A stretch of DNA of 64,000 bases from Collimonas pratensis (GCF_001584185.1 NZ_CP013234.1:1054001-1118000), one strand, 5' to 3'; positions 54,450-64,000 are shown, counted from the stretch's first letter. Numbers and translations: made by a program. The notes: a model not told the origin generated them from the sequence alone.

Positions 54450-54941
54450 ATGGAAACCAGCAAACACCAACTGCCGACTGCAAGCATCCCGCCTGAATTA
54501 CTCGGCCCGGAAAGCCTGCTGCTGGACAACCAGCTGTGTTTTGCTTTGTATTCGGCATCGCTGACCATGACCAAGATCTACACGCCGCTGCTGCAAAAAA
54601 TGGGCCTGACCTATCCGCAGTATCTGGTGCTGCTGACCTTGTGGGAGCGCGATGAAGTCACGGTGTCTACCCTGGGCGAACGCCTGTTTCTGGATTCTGG
54701 CACCTTGACGCCCTTGCTCAAGCGCCTGGAAAGCAGCGGCTTTTTACGCCGCCAGCGGGCGGTGCATGATGAGCGCCAGGTGATCGTCAGCCTGACCGCG
54801 GCCGGCCGCAATCTGCGCAATGAAGCGCAAGCGATACCGCTGCACGTGAGTTGCAGCGTCGGTTGTTCGCTGGATGAAGTGAAGATGCTGACCCTGGAGC
54901 TGCAGCGCTTGCGCGCAGCGATGGCGGGCAACATCGGGTAA
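54450..54941 (+). CDS. ohrR: Organic hydroperoxide-sensing MarR-family repressor
   Basis: The 163-residue MarR protein has the sensing cysteine C30 in LDNQLCFALYSAS, the family hallmark, plus the winged helix LFLDSGTLTPLLKRLESSGFLRRQR and later cysteines in HVSCSVGC that suit a two-cysteine OhrR. Oxidation by organic hydroperoxides releases it from DNA. The start at ATG 54450 fits the family; the upstream frame is the AT-rich promoter. It lies directly before ohr on the same strand. Confidence 0.93.
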   Translation: METSKHQLPTASIPPELLGPESLLLDNQLCFALYSASLTMTKIYTPLLQKMGLTYPQYLVLLTLWERDEVTVSTLGERLFLDSGTLTPLLKRLESSGFLRRQRAVHDERQVIVSLTAAGRNLRNEAQAIPLHVSCSVGCSLDEVKMLTLELQRLRAAMAGNIG

Positions 54942-54977
54942 GGTAGGTGATCATGAGGATGTCGTCTTATGAAATAA

Positions 54978-54994
54978 ATTGTTAGCAATATAAT
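54978..54994 (+). promoter_or_regulatory. ohr -10 element overlapped by putative OhrR operator
   Basis: ATTGTTAGCAAT (54978-54989) matches the ohrR site ATTGCTTGCAAT in ten of twelve positions. It abuts a perfect TATAAT (54989-54994) with a weak TTATGA 16 bases upstream. A repressor here would occlude the promoter. Confidence 0.6.
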
Positions 54995-55128
54995 TGTGTA
55001 GTCTGTATTTTTGTTTGAAGCTTTTCATTCTTGCGTCATCTAAGTGTTGTACTTTTTATCCGGATCGTCAGTAGGGCCGACTGTGCTGATCCAAAGGATT
55101 TTTCAAACGGCCAATAAAGGAAATCATC

Positions 55129-55554
55129 ATGTCAGTCGAAAAAGTTCTGTACCGCGCCCAAGCCACTGCAACCGGAGGCCGCGACGGCCGCGCTGTCTCA
55201 TCGGACAACGTGCTGGACGTCAAGTTGACCACGCCGAAAGAACTGGGCGGCGCCGGCGGCGTAGGCACCAATCCTGAGCAATTGTTCGCAGCCGGTTATT
55301 CGGCTTGCTTCATCGGCGCCATGAAATTCGTCGCTTCGCAAGAAAAAATCAGCTTGCCTGCCGACGTGGCGATCACCGGCCTGGTCGGCATCGGCCAGAT
55401 TCCAGGCGGCTTCGGCATCGAAGTCGAACTGCAGATTTCCCTGCCAGGCATGGAAGCCGGCGCGGCGGAAGACCTGGTGAACAAGGCGCACAAGGTTTGC
55501 CCTTATTCCAACGCCACCCGCGGCAATATCGACGTTACCCTGACCCTGGTGTAA
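55129..55554 (+). CDS. ohr: Organic hydroperoxide resistance peroxiredoxin
   Basis: The 141-residue protein matches Ohr. The catalytic cysteines are C60 in AAGYSACF and C124 in [12 protein letters not shown], and the front [20 protein letters not shown] is typical. It reduces organic and fatty-acid hydroperoxides. AAAGGAAATCATC precedes ATG 55129. Together with ohrR upstream it forms the classical inducible peroxide defence pair. Confidence 0.96.
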   Translation: MSVEKVLYRAQATATGGRDGRAVSSDNVLDVKLTTPKELGGAGGVGTNPEQLFAAGYSACFIGAMKFVASQEKISLPADVAITGLVGIGQIPGGFGIEVELQISLPGMEAGAAEDLVNKAHKVCPYSNATRGNIDVTLTLV

Positions 55555-55560
55555 TGCAAA

Positions 55561-55588
55561 AGGGCGAATGGCAGAGGTCATTCGCCCT
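55561..55588 (+). terminator. Hairpin after ohr
   Basis: AGGGCGAATG (55561-55570) and CATTCGCCCT (55579-55588) form a perfect 10-bp stem just after the ohr stop. There is no U run, so termination is likely but not certain. Confidence 0.55.
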
Positions 55589-55623
55589 GTGCTGCAAATA
55601 AAGCTAATACGCTGAGGTTTGCC

Positions 55624-55920
55624 TTACTGCTGACTACGTCTTTGACAGGCTGCCGCGATGTATTGGGCAGCCTGGTCGTTTTCCACGCCGGGCAGGTTTT
55701 GCAGCAGGCAAGCTTGATAGGTTCTTTCGTCGCTCTGCAGGAAAGCGCCTTCTTTGTACAGCTTGCGACAGGCGTTGACAATCATATCCGAGGCCTGGCC
55801 GGATTTTGCATTTCGCAGATACTGCAGCACGCATTCGTCATATTGCTGGCTATCGAACGCCATTGCGGGCGCTGCTGAAAACGCCATCATGGCCAAGAAC
55901 ACATATGTCGAATATTTCAT
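55624..55920 (-). CDS. Exported four-cysteine repeat protein
   Basis: The 98-residue product starts at ATG 55920 with a signal peptide ending APAMA. The mature part is two aligned repeats of the form C-[VL]-L-Q-x-L-x6-QA-x3-I-x2-AC, each 22 residues from cysteine to cysteine (CVLQYLRN... and CLLQNLPG...). This matches a small family of periplasmic four-cysteine proteins (VF_A0006-like, by memory) of unknown function. The cysteines probably form disulfides. It is convergent with ohr. Confidence 0.75.
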   Translation of the reverse strand: MKYSTYVFLAMMAFSAAPAMAFDSQQYDECVLQYLRNAKSGQASDMIVNACRKLYKEGAFLQSDERTYQACLLQNLPGVENDQAAQYIAAACQRRSQQ

Positions 55921-56146
55921 AGGCTGCTCGTCAGTCGCAAAAGTCGGGAAGCTTAGAGTATATATATCGGCAGTCGGACACGACTGCAATATGATTAATT
56001 TTTCATGAAGAGCCTGAGCTAGGGGCGCGGCGTTTGTCCGGGCGGAGAACTTGCGCAACAATGCACTGGCGCCGGGTTTGCGTTGTAAGCTGGACGGACA
56101 TGCGGCAAGCATCAGCGATAGCCGTTGCCGCAGGAAATGCGATCGC

Positions 56147-58810
56147 CTACTCTGCCTGCACCGGCGTCAGCACTTCACGGCTGCCATTAGTCGCCACCGA
56201 AGAAACGATGCCGGCGGCTTCCATCTGTTCCACCAGCCGCGCGGCCCGGTTGTAGCCGACGCGGAACTGGCGCTGCACCGAAGAGATCGACGCGCGCCGG
56301 GTGCGGACGACGAAGGCAACCGCTTCGTCGTACAGCGGATCGGCTTCCACATCCTGGCTGTCGCCCAGCAGGTCGGCGCTGGCGCCTTCGGCCGGCACGC
56401 CGGCGAGGATGGCTTCTTCGTATTCCGGTTCGCCAAACTGTTTCAGATGCTCCACCACGCGATGTACTTCCGCATCCGAGACAAAAGCGCCATGCACCCG
56501 TTGCGGATAACCCGATCCCGGTGGCAGGAACAGCATGTCGCCATGGCCGAGCAAGGCTTCCGCACCCATCTGGTCGAGGATGGTCCTGGAGTCGATTTTG
56601 GACGATACCTGGAACGCTACGCGGGTCGGGATATTGGCTTTGATCAGTCCGGTGATGACGTCGACCGAAGGCCGCTGCGTCGCCAGGATCAGGTGGATGC
56701 CGGCGGCCCGGGCTTTCTGCGCCAGGCGGGCGATCAGTTCTTCGATCTTTTTGCCGGTCACCATCATCAGGTCCGCCAGCTCGTCGATGATCACCACGAT
56801 CAACGGCAGAGTAGACAACGGTTCCGGCGCATCGGGGGTAAGCGAGAAGGGATTGCTGACCTTCTTGCCGCGCAGGTTGCCATCGCGGATTTTCTGGTTG
56901 AAGCCGGCCAGGTTGCGCACCCCCAGTGCCGACATCAGCCGATAGCGCTTGTCCATCTCGGCAACGCACCAGGTGAGCGCGTTGGAGGCCAATTTCATGT
57001 CGGTGACGACTGGCGCCAGCAGATGCGGAATGCCTTCGTAGACCGACAGCTCCAGCATCTTGGGATCGATCATGATCAGCCGCACTTCTTCGGGCGTGGC
57101 TTTATAGAGCAGCGACAGGATCATGGCGTTGATCGCCACCGATTTGCCGGAGCCGGTGGTGCCGGCCACCAGCATGTGCGGCGCTCGCGCCAGGTCGGCG
57201 ACGATCGGCTTGCCGGTGATGTCCTTGCCCAGCGCCAGTGTCAGGTGCGATGCCGAATCCTGATAGGCGGGCGATTCCAGTATTTCCGACAGCCGGATCA
57301 TTTGCCGCTGCGGATTAGGCAACTCCAGCCCCATGCAGGTTTTGCCGGGGATGGTTTCTACCACCCGGATCGAGGTCAGCCCCAATGCACGTGACAAGTC
57401 TTTCATCAGGCCGACGATCTGGCTGCCGCGCACACCCAGCGCCGGTTCCACTTCAAAGCGTGTGATCACCGGGCCGGCATCGGCGCCCAGCACGGTCACT
57501 GGCACCTTGAATTCTTTCAGGCGCTGTTCAATCAGCAAGCCGGTTTCCGCCAGGCGTTCTACCGGGATCTCGATCGTTTCATTGAGCGCCGGATCCAGCA
57601 AGTCGAGACCGGGTAGGTCGATCCGCAGTTCATGCAAGGGTTGGAATGTGAAGTCGGCTGCGCCATCATCAAGCGTGGCGGCGGACGCCCCGGCTGGAAC
57701 CGGTTGCGGCGTCATATAGGCAGTTGGCGCAACGGCGGCGGCAGGAGGGGCAATTGCGGCTTCAAAGGAAGCCGGCCGCATCTGCAATGCCGGTTCCGGC
57801 TGTTCTCCGCGGCTTTGCGGCAAGCTGGCCAGGCTGTTGACGGCGCAAACATCTGCAACGGCGCTTGCTGTGTCCGGCAGCGTTGCAATCTCCGGCTTGC
57901 CGGCAAATTCCATTGCGGATGCAAGCGGTGCTGCCGCAGGTGCAACGCCAGGCATCGCGATGCCATCGTCTGCCAGCGGCCGGGAGGCCGCAGGAACCGC
58001 GCTGTCTGCGGCAAGCGGCGCGGATGGGCGGGTGCTGATGATCCTGGTTTGCGGTGCAGGGCGATTCTGGCTGCGCTCGCTTTGACGGCTGTGCATCGCG
58101 TCCCTGCGCGCAGCGCTGGCGGCGCGCGCCTGCTGCGCCATCTTTTCGCGCGCCAGCATGGCTGGCGTCGGGATGATGCGTTCTACTGTCGCCCATTCGG
58201 CCATGCTTCTGGCTGAGGCCGGCATCTCGCTCCGTTTGGCCGGGATATTTGGCCGTTTGCCTGGAACCTCAGGCTGCTCAGAAGCCGATGGCAACTGCCA
58301 GGATTTTCTGCTGCGCGGCGGCGCAGCAATGCTTTCGCGCGCACGCGCCGGCCGCACTGTGGAGTGCATGGGCGGCGTCACGGCTGTTGCCGCGCGCGCC
58401 TCACGTGGCGTCTCGGCTTGCTCGGCCTTGCCAGGGAAAATGCGCCGCAGCGCCGGATGGATATTGCCGGCCGCAGCCAGCCAGCCGCCGCCGAACAGCC
58501 AGGATAGCGCCAGGATGCTGATGGCCAGCATCACCAGTACGCCGACGAAGCCGCCCAACAGATTCATCAAGCTTTGTGCAATCGCATAACCAGCGTGATC
58601 GCCATCGGGAGGACCGGATTCGCTGGTTCGCAAGACGGCTTCCAGCGCGCTGCTGCCGCATAGTATCAGCACGGTTCCCAGCCACAGGCGGATCGAGCCG
58701 GGGCCGCGCAGCACCCTGGCACCCGAGCGCCGCGCCTTCAGTACACGAACCAGCATGGGAGCCAGCCAAAGCAAGGACCATCCGAACCAACTGAAAACTG
58801 CTATATGCAT
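56147..58810 (-). CDS. ftsK: FtsK/SpoIIIE-family DNA translocase
   Basis: The 887-residue protein has an N-terminal membrane part of three clear hydrophobic segments (about residues 5-20, 45-60 and 85-110), a Pro/Ala/Arg-rich linker to about 400, and the FtsK motor: [14 protein letters not shown] (Walker A), [14 protein letters not shown] (Walker B) and [13 protein letters not shown]. The winged gamma domain ([20 protein letters not shown]) that reads KOPS is present. It pumps DNA at the septum. The front lacks the usual four-helix FtsK pattern, so it may be a second FtsK paralogue. ATG 58810 is chosen over TTG 58822. Confidence 0.9.
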   Translation of the reverse strand: MHIAVFSWFGWSLLWLAPMLVRVLKARRSGARVLRGPGSIRLWLGTVLILCGSSALEAVLRTSESGPPDGDHAGYAIAQSLMNLLGGFVGVLVMLAISILALSWLFGGGWLAAAGNIHPALRRIFPGKAEQAETPREARAATAVTPPMHSTVRPARARESIAAPPRSRKSWQLPSASEQPEVPGKRPNIPAKRSEMPASARSMAEWATVERIIPTPAMLAREKMAQQARAASAARRDAMHSRQSERSQNRPAPQTRIISTRPSAPLAADSAVPAASRPLADDGIAMPGVAPAAAPLASAMEFAGKPEIATLPDTASAVADVCAVNSLASLPQSRGEQPEPALQMRPASFEAAIAPPAAAVAPTAYMTPQPVPAGASAATLDDGAADFTFQPLHELRIDLPGLDLLDPALNETIEIPVERLAETGLLIEQRLKEFKVPVTVLGADAGPVITRFEVEPALGVRGSQIVGLMKDLSRALGLTSIRVVETIPGKTCMGLELPNPQRQMIRLSEILESPAYQDSASHLTLALGKDITGKPIVADLARAPHMLVAGTTGSGKSVAINAMILSLLYKATPEEVRLIMIDPKMLELSVYEGIPHLLAPVVTDMKLASNALTWCVAEMDKRYRLMSALGVRNLAGFNQKIRDGNLRGKKVSNPFSLTPDAPEPLSTLPLIVVIIDELADLMMVTGKKIEELIARLAQKARAAGIHLILATQRPSVDVITGLIKANIPTRVAFQVSSKIDSRTILDQMGAEALLGHGDMLFLPPGSGYPQRVHGAFVSDAEVHRVVEHLKQFGEPEYEEAILAGVPAEGASADLLGDSQDVEADPLYDEAVAFVVRTRRASISSVQRQFRVGYNRAARLVEQMEAAGIVSSVATNGSREVLTPVQAE

Positions 58811-59612
58811 ACTCAAATTCAACGAAAAATCAACGTCCGGAAAGCGTGGTGCTTGCGCAAATCATGTTGCGGTACCGCAGGTCGCCCTCAGTGCCGTTCG
58901 GCAAGGGCGACGTGGCAGAGGTTTGTCTGACGTATTGAAATCAAAGTAGGTGATATTAACCGAAAAACACGTTGCCGTTTCCCTCCGAGTTGCTGCTTAA
59001 TAACTTGTTTTTATGTAAATCAATATGCAAGGAAAATGCTGCCGCCACGGATACGCATTACCGAGTTTGGCAAGCAAGTATCAAAGTGTACTTTTCCACG
59101 TGATTCCAGGGCTTGCAATTTACAAATGCTGCAAAGCGCAATAGCTGTCTGCAACTAACGCCATCGTCTTATTAAAAGCAGCGGCAATCTCTCTCCATCC
59201 AAACCCTGGCTTGTCTTTTTACGACAGTCGCGACGTTTTTCCACAATTTGTTGTCTCAATTAAGTAACTAAATATTGCAATTTGTAACAATGCAAAATAT
59301 TTTGTAACAAAAAGTATTATTTTTAGTATAGATTAAACACGCGGTGAATTGGCGGTTGGCAATCAGTTGCGCCAAGGCACCGCGTTGTCGTTAGCGGCAC
59401 AGAAAAATAAATAGTGTGGCCGACGGCAATTCCGGGGAGGACCAGATGAAGAGGAAGACCTTCTGGTGAAGTGTTTGGTTTGTCCGTCTGCAGGAGCTTG
59501 AGCAGAGACGTCAAAACGCAAATTACATCGTCCACAAGGCGATCTAATCGGCCTGGTTTGATTACACAAATAATTAAATTATCAACTCTAAAAACGATAG
59601 GGGGTTTTGCTT
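58811..59612 (+). promoter_or_regulatory. Long AT-rich leader of the TonB receptor with direct repeats
   Basis: About 800 bases hold no convincing gene. TTTGTAACAA occurs twice exactly 20 bases apart (59281-59290, 59301-59310). The second copy includes TTGTAA, which with TAGTAT (59324-59329) at 16 bases forms a plausible promoter, giving a roughly 275-base untranslated leader. A short minus-strand frame at 59323-59535 looks spurious. Confidence 0.5.
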
Positions 59613-62405
59613 ATGATCAAGGAACGAAAACTGTCACAGTCATTACGGCTTGCATTTTTTACCGGCGGCGTGGCAATGGGAGTAGGCATGATGGCGCCAG
59701 CCGTACATGCGCAGGAGACAAACGATGACAAACCGATGGGACGGGTTGAAATCACCGGTTCGAACATCAAACGGACACAGCAGGAAGGACCCGCGTCGAC
59801 GCAAATCCTGACGCGCAAGGATATCCAGCAATCGGGCAAGACATCGGTCGCCGATGTCGTCCGCAGCCTGTCGGCCGACAACAACGGCTCCATCAGCGGT
59901 TCATTCACCAGCGGCTTCGCCGGCAGCGCCTCGGGCGTTTCGCTGCGCGGCCTGTCGGTCAATTCGACGCTGGTGCTGATCAACGGCCGCCGCACTGCAC
60001 CTTACGGCCTGGGCGACGACGGCCAGCGCAGTTTTGTCGACTTGAATTCAATTCCGCTCGGCGCCGTTGACCGCATCGAAGTGCTGAAAGACGGTGCTTC
60101 TGCTATCTACGGTTCGGATGCGATCGCCGGCGTGGTCAACATCATTCTGCGCGAAACCTTTGAAGGCAAGACCATCTCCGGCTCACTCGGCACTTCCGGC
60201 CATGGCGACGGCACCTTGCGCAGCGTATCGGGCACTTTCGGTTTCGGTAATCTGGAACAGGACAAGTACAACTATTTCTTCAGCATCGACGCCAAGCAGA
60301 GCAATGCCATCTGGCAGAAAGACCGGCCGGAATATCTTGGTACTGCGGATGCCCGTCCGTGGGGCGGCCGCGACCAGCGCGGCGGCGCCACCACCAGCAG
60401 CAATACCGGCGGCAGCAGTTTCGTCGGCACGGTGCGTCCGGTCGACGCCAGCGGCAATCCGATTGCCGGCCGCGGCATCCAGAATCTGCCGGGCTGCGCT
60501 TATATCGATCGCAGCACTTCGATCAATTCCGGCGGCGGCTGCCTGTGGGACCCGATCCAGGGCGGCTATCAGGCGGTGCAGCCGGAAACCCAGAATATCA
60601 ACCTGTTCGGCCGCGGCACGCTGAAGCTCGGCAATGACATGCAGGCTTATACCGAACTCGGCTTGTTCAACTCCCAGGCGAAGACGGTCAATACGCCGTC
60701 CGGCCTGACCGGCACCGGTTTCGACTTGATCAACAATCGTGTGGTCAACACCAGCACCGGTCCCGACCAGCTGCTGATGCCGATCGGCCATCCGGACAAC
60801 CCGTTTGCCAACAATGCCGCCCGGCCACGCTGGTCCGATCCGAATAATCCGCGCCGCTCCGATCTAGATACTACCGTCACGCGCCTGTTGGTAGGTGTGA
60901 AGGGAACATCATACGGCTGGGATTACGATAGCGGCATCCTGTACGCACAGAGTAAAACCGACCGCACCCAGAACGGCTTTTACCGCGCCAGCGCGTTACA
61001 GACAGCGATGAACAACGGCTCTTTCCGTATCGGTCAGGCTGGCGTATTGAATAGCCCGGCGACAATGGCACTGGTTTCGCCAGAACTGAAAAATTCGGCG
61101 ACCACCAAGCTTGCCTTATGGGACTTCAAGGGAACCCGTGAATTCGGCCAGCTGCCGGGCGGTCCGATCGGTATCGCGGTCGGCGGTGAACTGCGCCATG
61201 AGTCCACCGACAGCCAGGCGACGCCATATACTGACATCAGCGATATCGTCGGCCTGGGTTACGCTGCTGCCAGGTCTTCCCGCAATATCAGTTCTCTGTA
61301 CACCGAACTGGCGTTGCCGGTGATCAAGCAGCTGGAATTCCAGCTGGCCTTGCGCACTGACCAGTACTCTGACTACGGCAATTCGACCACGCCGAAGATC
61401 GGATTCAAGTTTACGCCTATCCAGCAGTTGGCTTTCCGCGGCACTTATGCGGAAGGTTTTCGGGCGCCGGGTCCGGCGGAAAGCGGTGACAGTGCTGTGT
61501 CAGCTTTCACGACTTACACGAATGATCCGGTGCGCTGCCCTGTCACCAAACTCTCGGCGGACTGCCAGGATGGTAAGAACATCGGCGCTGTGACGGTTGG
61601 CAACAAGAATCTGAAGCCGGAAAAATCGCAAAGCTACAGCCTGGGTTTCATCCTGGAGCCGATCAAGAACACCAGCATTTCGGTGGATTACTGGCGCATT
61701 GTCCGCAAGAACGAGATTACCGGTTCTGATCCGGACGCCATCATCAACGATCCTTCACGCTTCCCGGATGCAATCATCGTGCGTGGCGAGCCGACTTCGG
61801 ATTTCCCTGGACTGGTTGGCCCGATCCAGCTGGTCAAGGCGCCGTACATCAATGCGGGTCAAACCCGCACCAGCGGCGTCGACATCGATTTGCGCAGCCG
61901 TTTCGACTTGAGCACTTATGGCCGCCTGACCACTGGCTTGACAGTGTCGCAAATGTTCGAGTTCAAGCGTACCACCAACGGAGTCACGCAGAATTTTGTC
62001 GGCACCCATGGCGATAAAAACCTGTCGGGCAATGGCGGCACGCCGCGCACCCGAGCCTCGGCCTCGCTGGCCTGGGATCGCGGACCGTTCAATGTGACGA
62101 CTTCGCTCAATTATGTCAGCGCGATTGAAAACAAGAACGAAACCGGCGGTCCATGCCTGAACGTCGATCCGGCCACGGGCAAAGCCTTGACCAACTGCCG
62201 CATAGCGTCGTTCACCACGGTCGACATGTTCGGCCGCTGGGACGTGAACAAGCAATGGCAAGTGACGGCGGCAATCGCCAATCTGTTTGACCGCCTGGCG
62301 CCGCTGGACGTGCAAACCTACGGCCGCATCAACTACAACCCGTCGCTGCATCAGTCCGGCGCGGTGGGCCGCTACTTTACGGTGGGTGCCCGCTACACCT
62401 TCTAA
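59613..62405 (+). CDS. TonB-dependent outer-membrane receptor
   Basis: The 930-residue protein has a long signal peptide ending APAVHA, a TonB-box-like EITGSNIKR at the mature front, a plug domain (TSVADVVRSLSADN, VSLRGLSVNSTLVLINGRRT, IPLGAVDRIEVLKDGASAIYGSDAIAGVVNIIL) and a 22-strand barrel ending in the terminal phenylalanine YFTVGARYTF. Receptors of this GSNIKR group are found for peptides and carbohydrates as well as metals; the ligand here is unknown. ATG 59613 follows AGGGGG. It has its own terminator and is not in an operon with transport genes. Confidence 0.92.
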   Translation: MIKERKLSQSLRLAFFTGGVAMGVGMMAPAVHAQETNDDKPMGRVEITGSNIKRTQQEGPASTQILTRKDIQQSGKTSVADVVRSLSADNNGSISGSFTSGFAGSASGVSLRGLSVNSTLVLINGRRTAPYGLGDDGQRSFVDLNSIPLGAVDRIEVLKDGASAIYGSDAIAGVVNIILRETFEGKTISGSLGTSGHGDGTLRSVSGTFGFGNLEQDKYNYFFSIDAKQSNAIWQKDRPEYLGTADARPWGGRDQRGGATTSSNTGGSSFVGTVRPVDASGNPIAGRGIQNLPGCAYIDRSTSINSGGGCLWDPIQGGYQAVQPETQNINLFGRGTLKLGNDMQAYTELGLFNSQAKTVNTPSGLTGTGFDLINNRVVNTSTGPDQLLMPIGHPDNPFANNAARPRWSDPNNPRRSDLDTTVTRLLVGVKGTSYGWDYDSGILYAQSKTDRTQNGFYRASALQTAMNNGSFRIGQAGVLNSPATMALVSPELKNSATTKLALWDFKGTREFGQLPGGPIGIAVGGELRHESTDSQATPYTDISDIVGLGYAAARSSRNISSLYTELALPVIKQLEFQLALRTDQYSDYGNSTTPKIGFKFTPIQQLAFRGTYAEGFRAPGPAESGDSAVSAFTTYTNDPVRCPVTKLSADCQDGKNIGAVTVGNKNLKPEKSQSYSLGFILEPIKNTSISVDYWRIVRKNEITGSDPDAIINDPSRFPDAIIVRGEPTSDFPGLVGPIQLVKAPYINAGQTRTSGVDIDLRSRFDLSTYGRLTTGLTVSQMFEFKRTTNGVTQNFVGTHGDKNLSGNGGTPRTRASASLAWDRGPFNVTTSLNYVSAIENKNETGGPCLNVDPATGKALTNCRIASFTTVDMFGRWDVNKQWQVTAAIANLFDRLAPLDVQTYGRINYNPSLHQSGAVGRYFTVGARYTF

Positions 62406-62434
62406 GTGCTGTAACCAATGGGTAGGAGCTTTAT

Positions 62435-62469
62435 ACGCCAGTGAGATTCGCTCTGCTGGCGTTTTTTTT
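62435..62469 (+). terminator. Intrinsic terminator of the TonB receptor gene
   Basis: ACGCCAG (62435-62441) pairs with CTGGCGT (62456-62462) with further GAG/CTC pairing in the loop, followed by eight Ts. Confidence 0.9.
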
Positions 62470-62564
62470 GTTAGTTGAATGTTGCCGATTTTGCTTAGCC
62501 TTGCTTATTGGCTGCTACATTGCATTGGCAGGACCGCCAGTGCGATCCTGCCGCTGAGGGCCGA

Positions 62565-64000
62565 TCAGTGAGGGAAACTGACCAGGCGCGCCTGCATTGC
62601 CGATGACAAGCTCAGGTCAAAGCGGCCACCACTCGGCAAGGCCTTGATGTCAAACGTTGCACTGCCGTTTTGCAAGCCGTTGCCGAGTACGGTCTTGGCG
62701 CCGCTAGCCGAGATATACATCAACGACAAGAACGGTTCCAGCGCCGCATTCCAGGTGACGGTCAACTGTCCGTTCTGGACCGTCCAGCCAACCGCCGACG
62801 CCATTGCCTGGGCGTTGCCGGCAGCGGCGCTAGCGGCTTTCACACGTTGCACCTGGCCAGGCTGGCGCATGGCTTGCAGCTGTCCGTTGCGCAAGACGTC
62901 GATGCTGGCGATCTCGCCGGGATTTGGCAAGCTGACCCAGAAATGGCTGGTTTTATCGCTGGCGTCGGCGACGCTGACCGGTTCAAACGGCAAGTTGTAG
63001 GTCTGGCCCGACACGGTAAGCACGCGCAGTGCATAGCTTGATTTGGCGGTTGCCGTATCGATGCGCAACTTGGTCGCCGAAGCCGACGCCGGATGCAACA
63101 GCACGCCTTGCGCCGTGATTTCGCCGGCGATGGTCAGGTAGCCATCCGGTGCTGCGGCTACGCCGGCGGCGGAGTTCAGCACCAGCGGCTGCGGAATCGC
63201 GGCAGTGCGCGACTCGGCGAACTGTTGTGCCCGGACGTAGCTGAAATCGGAGAACCATGTGCCGCCGCAATAACCCATGACATCTTTCATTTGCGTGTTG
63301 TTTGGCGTCAGCGGTGCGCTTAGCGTGCCGATCTGGGTGTCGCTGTCATACAGGCTGTTGTAGACCGCGAGCGCGCTCAGGTCAGCATTGTTGTTAGGGT
63401 AGGCCGGGTCGGGATCCGAGGCACCGCCGCAGGGGGCGTGGCTGAGAGAATGATTGTGGCCCATTTCATGCACCATGATGGCCTGCCATTGCGGCCAGTT
63501 ATTGTTGAACGGGTCGCCCTGGCCGGCGCTGCTGCTCCAGTCCAGGCCGATCGCCGCCACCGAAGAGCTACCGCCGTTGCTGCGGCTGCCTACATAGCCG
63601 AGGCCGGCTACGAATGAACCGGGGATCGGCGTGTACATCGGCACCAAGCCATAGTAAAAGGCATTCTTGTCTTCCGTTTCACGCGTGCTTTCCAGCTGGG
63701 TCAGTGCGGACGACCAGCTCATCGCCGTGGTGCTGCTTGCGCCGCTGATGGTCAGCGGCGCACGGCTGGTCACCGCGATATTGCCATTGGCATAGGGGTA
63801 GACCCGCGCCAGCGCTTTTTGCACATCCGACAGCGAAGGCGGCAGGACGCCAGTGGCGCCGCCAACGGTCAGCGGCACCAGCACCACGTGCATGCTGGTC
63901 GGCGTGCCAACTACTGGCGAGACGTCCTGGCTAGCCGGGCTATTGCTGGCGCCTGCGGCCACCTTGATGCTGACTTTGACGCCAGGCTGGACCCAGGCTG
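62565..64000 (-). CDS. Secreted zinc metalloprotease, M66-like, 5' end cut by window
   Basis: The frame is open to the window edge at 64000, so the start and signal peptide are missing; a GTG at 63962 is internal. Counting from that codon, HEMGHNHSLSH at 165-175 is a metzincin-type HExxHxxxxxH zinc site, followed by APCGG. DVMGYCGGTWFSDF contains a possible Met-turn. The layout resembles the M66 (StcE/dictomallein) group. The C-terminal 150 residues are beta-rich with no clear anchor. It is inferred to be an extracellular protease; substrate unknown. It differs from the protease at 1-1593, so the two are not paralogues by eye. Confidence 0.8.
   Translation of the reverse strand, partial: AWVQPGVKVSIKVAAGASNSPASQDVSPVVGTPTSMHVVLVPLTVGGATGVLPPSLSDVQKALARVYPYANGNIAVTSRAPLTISGASSTTAMSWSSALTQLESTRETEDKNAFYYGLVPMYTPIPGSFVAGLGYVGSRSNGGSSSVAAIGLDWSSSAGQGDPFNNNWPQWQAIMVHEMGHNHSLSHAPCGGASDPDPAYPNNNADLSALAVYNSLYDSDTQIGTLSAPLTPNNTQMKDVMGYCGGTWFSDFSYVRAQQFAESRTAAIPQPLVLNSAAGVAAAPDGYLTIAGEITAQGVLLHPASASATKLRIDTATAKSSYALRVLTVSGQTYNLPFEPVSVADASDKTSHFWVSLPNPGEIASIDVLRNGQLQAMRQPGQVQRVKAASAAAGNAQAMASAVGWTVQNGQLTVTWNAALEPFLSLMYISASGAKTVLGNGLQNGSATFDIKALPSGGRFDLSLSSAMQARLVSFPH

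Noticed and set aside
59323..59535. 70-codon minus-strand frame in the TonB receptor leader
   Set aside because: It has no ribosome binding site or known resemblance and overlaps the likely promoter.
1..64000. CRISPR arrays, prophage, insertion sequences, rRNA genes
   Set aside because: No spaced direct repeats, integrase, transposase or rRNA sequence was seen; the only tandem repeat is the CTTTG tract.

Overview
The window reads as chromosome of a betaproteobacterium of the order Burkholderiales, most likely family Oxalobacteraceae (Collimonas/Herbaspirillum-like). The reasons are the trxA-rho-rpmE2 neighbourhood, the zapB-like/zapA/6S RNA block, a Burkholderiales-type small Trp-rich protein gene, an fdsGBACD NAD-dependent formate dehydrogenase operon behind an oxalate/formate-type antiporter, and the general protein resemblance. 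Genus is inference from recognition; nothing here was searched. I see no phage, insertion sequence, CRISPR array or rRNA operon.

Layout. 1-2.8 kb: 3' part of a secreted metzincin-type metalloprotease, a small exported partner and a GNAT acetyltransferase. 3.1 kb: tRNA-Leu(CAA) with its own promoter and terminator. 3.3-9 kb: GT-C membrane glycosyltransferase, ribosomal protein L31 type B, a citrate-type MFS symporter, rho and trxA. 9.3-15.4 kb: addB-addA recombination nuclease/helicase. 15.4-18.8 kb: one polar amino-acid ABC permease and three tandem paralogous lipoprotein binding proteins, with no ATPase gene. 19-28.4 kb: ModE-HTH/binding-domain regulator, divergent OFA-family antiporter, then fdsG-fdsB-(REP-like palindrome)-fdsA-fdhD-fdsD: uptake or exchange of formate/oxalate and oxidation of formate to CO2 with NADH.

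28.4-36 kb: periplasmic lactonase-like beta-propeller, FUSC-type membrane protein, zapB-like and zapA, 6S RNA, EVE-domain protein, malonyl-CoA synthetase, lgt, a LysR regulator, a 15-copy pentanucleotide repeat directly upstream of the LysR-lgt unit, small Trp-rich protein and a cytochrome c. 36-42.3 kb: a second triplet of binding proteins (LivK family), each with its own terminator and each preceded by the same 12-base motif, then an Lrp-family regulator and dadA: amino-acid uptake and D-amino-acid oxidation. 42.4-48.9 kb: small conserved protein, holC, glutaredoxin-like exported protein, folD-prlC and gshA. 49.1-51.7 kb: small cluster led by an ArsR repressor with a clear palindromic operator (SRPBCC, DUF1801 and two VOC proteins). 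51.8-58.8 kb: DNA polymerase II, ohrR-ohr peroxide defence, a four-cysteine exported protein and an FtsK-family translocase. 59-64 kb: a long AT-rich leader, a TonB-dependent receptor and the 5'-truncated end of an M66-like metalloprotease.

Most of the window is ordinary core genome. The points most worth a second look are the CTTTG repeat tract upstream of LysR-lgt, the two separate triplets of tandem binding-protein paralogues without full transporters, the shared AACGTTACAACA motif, and the REP-like element that splits the fds operon.
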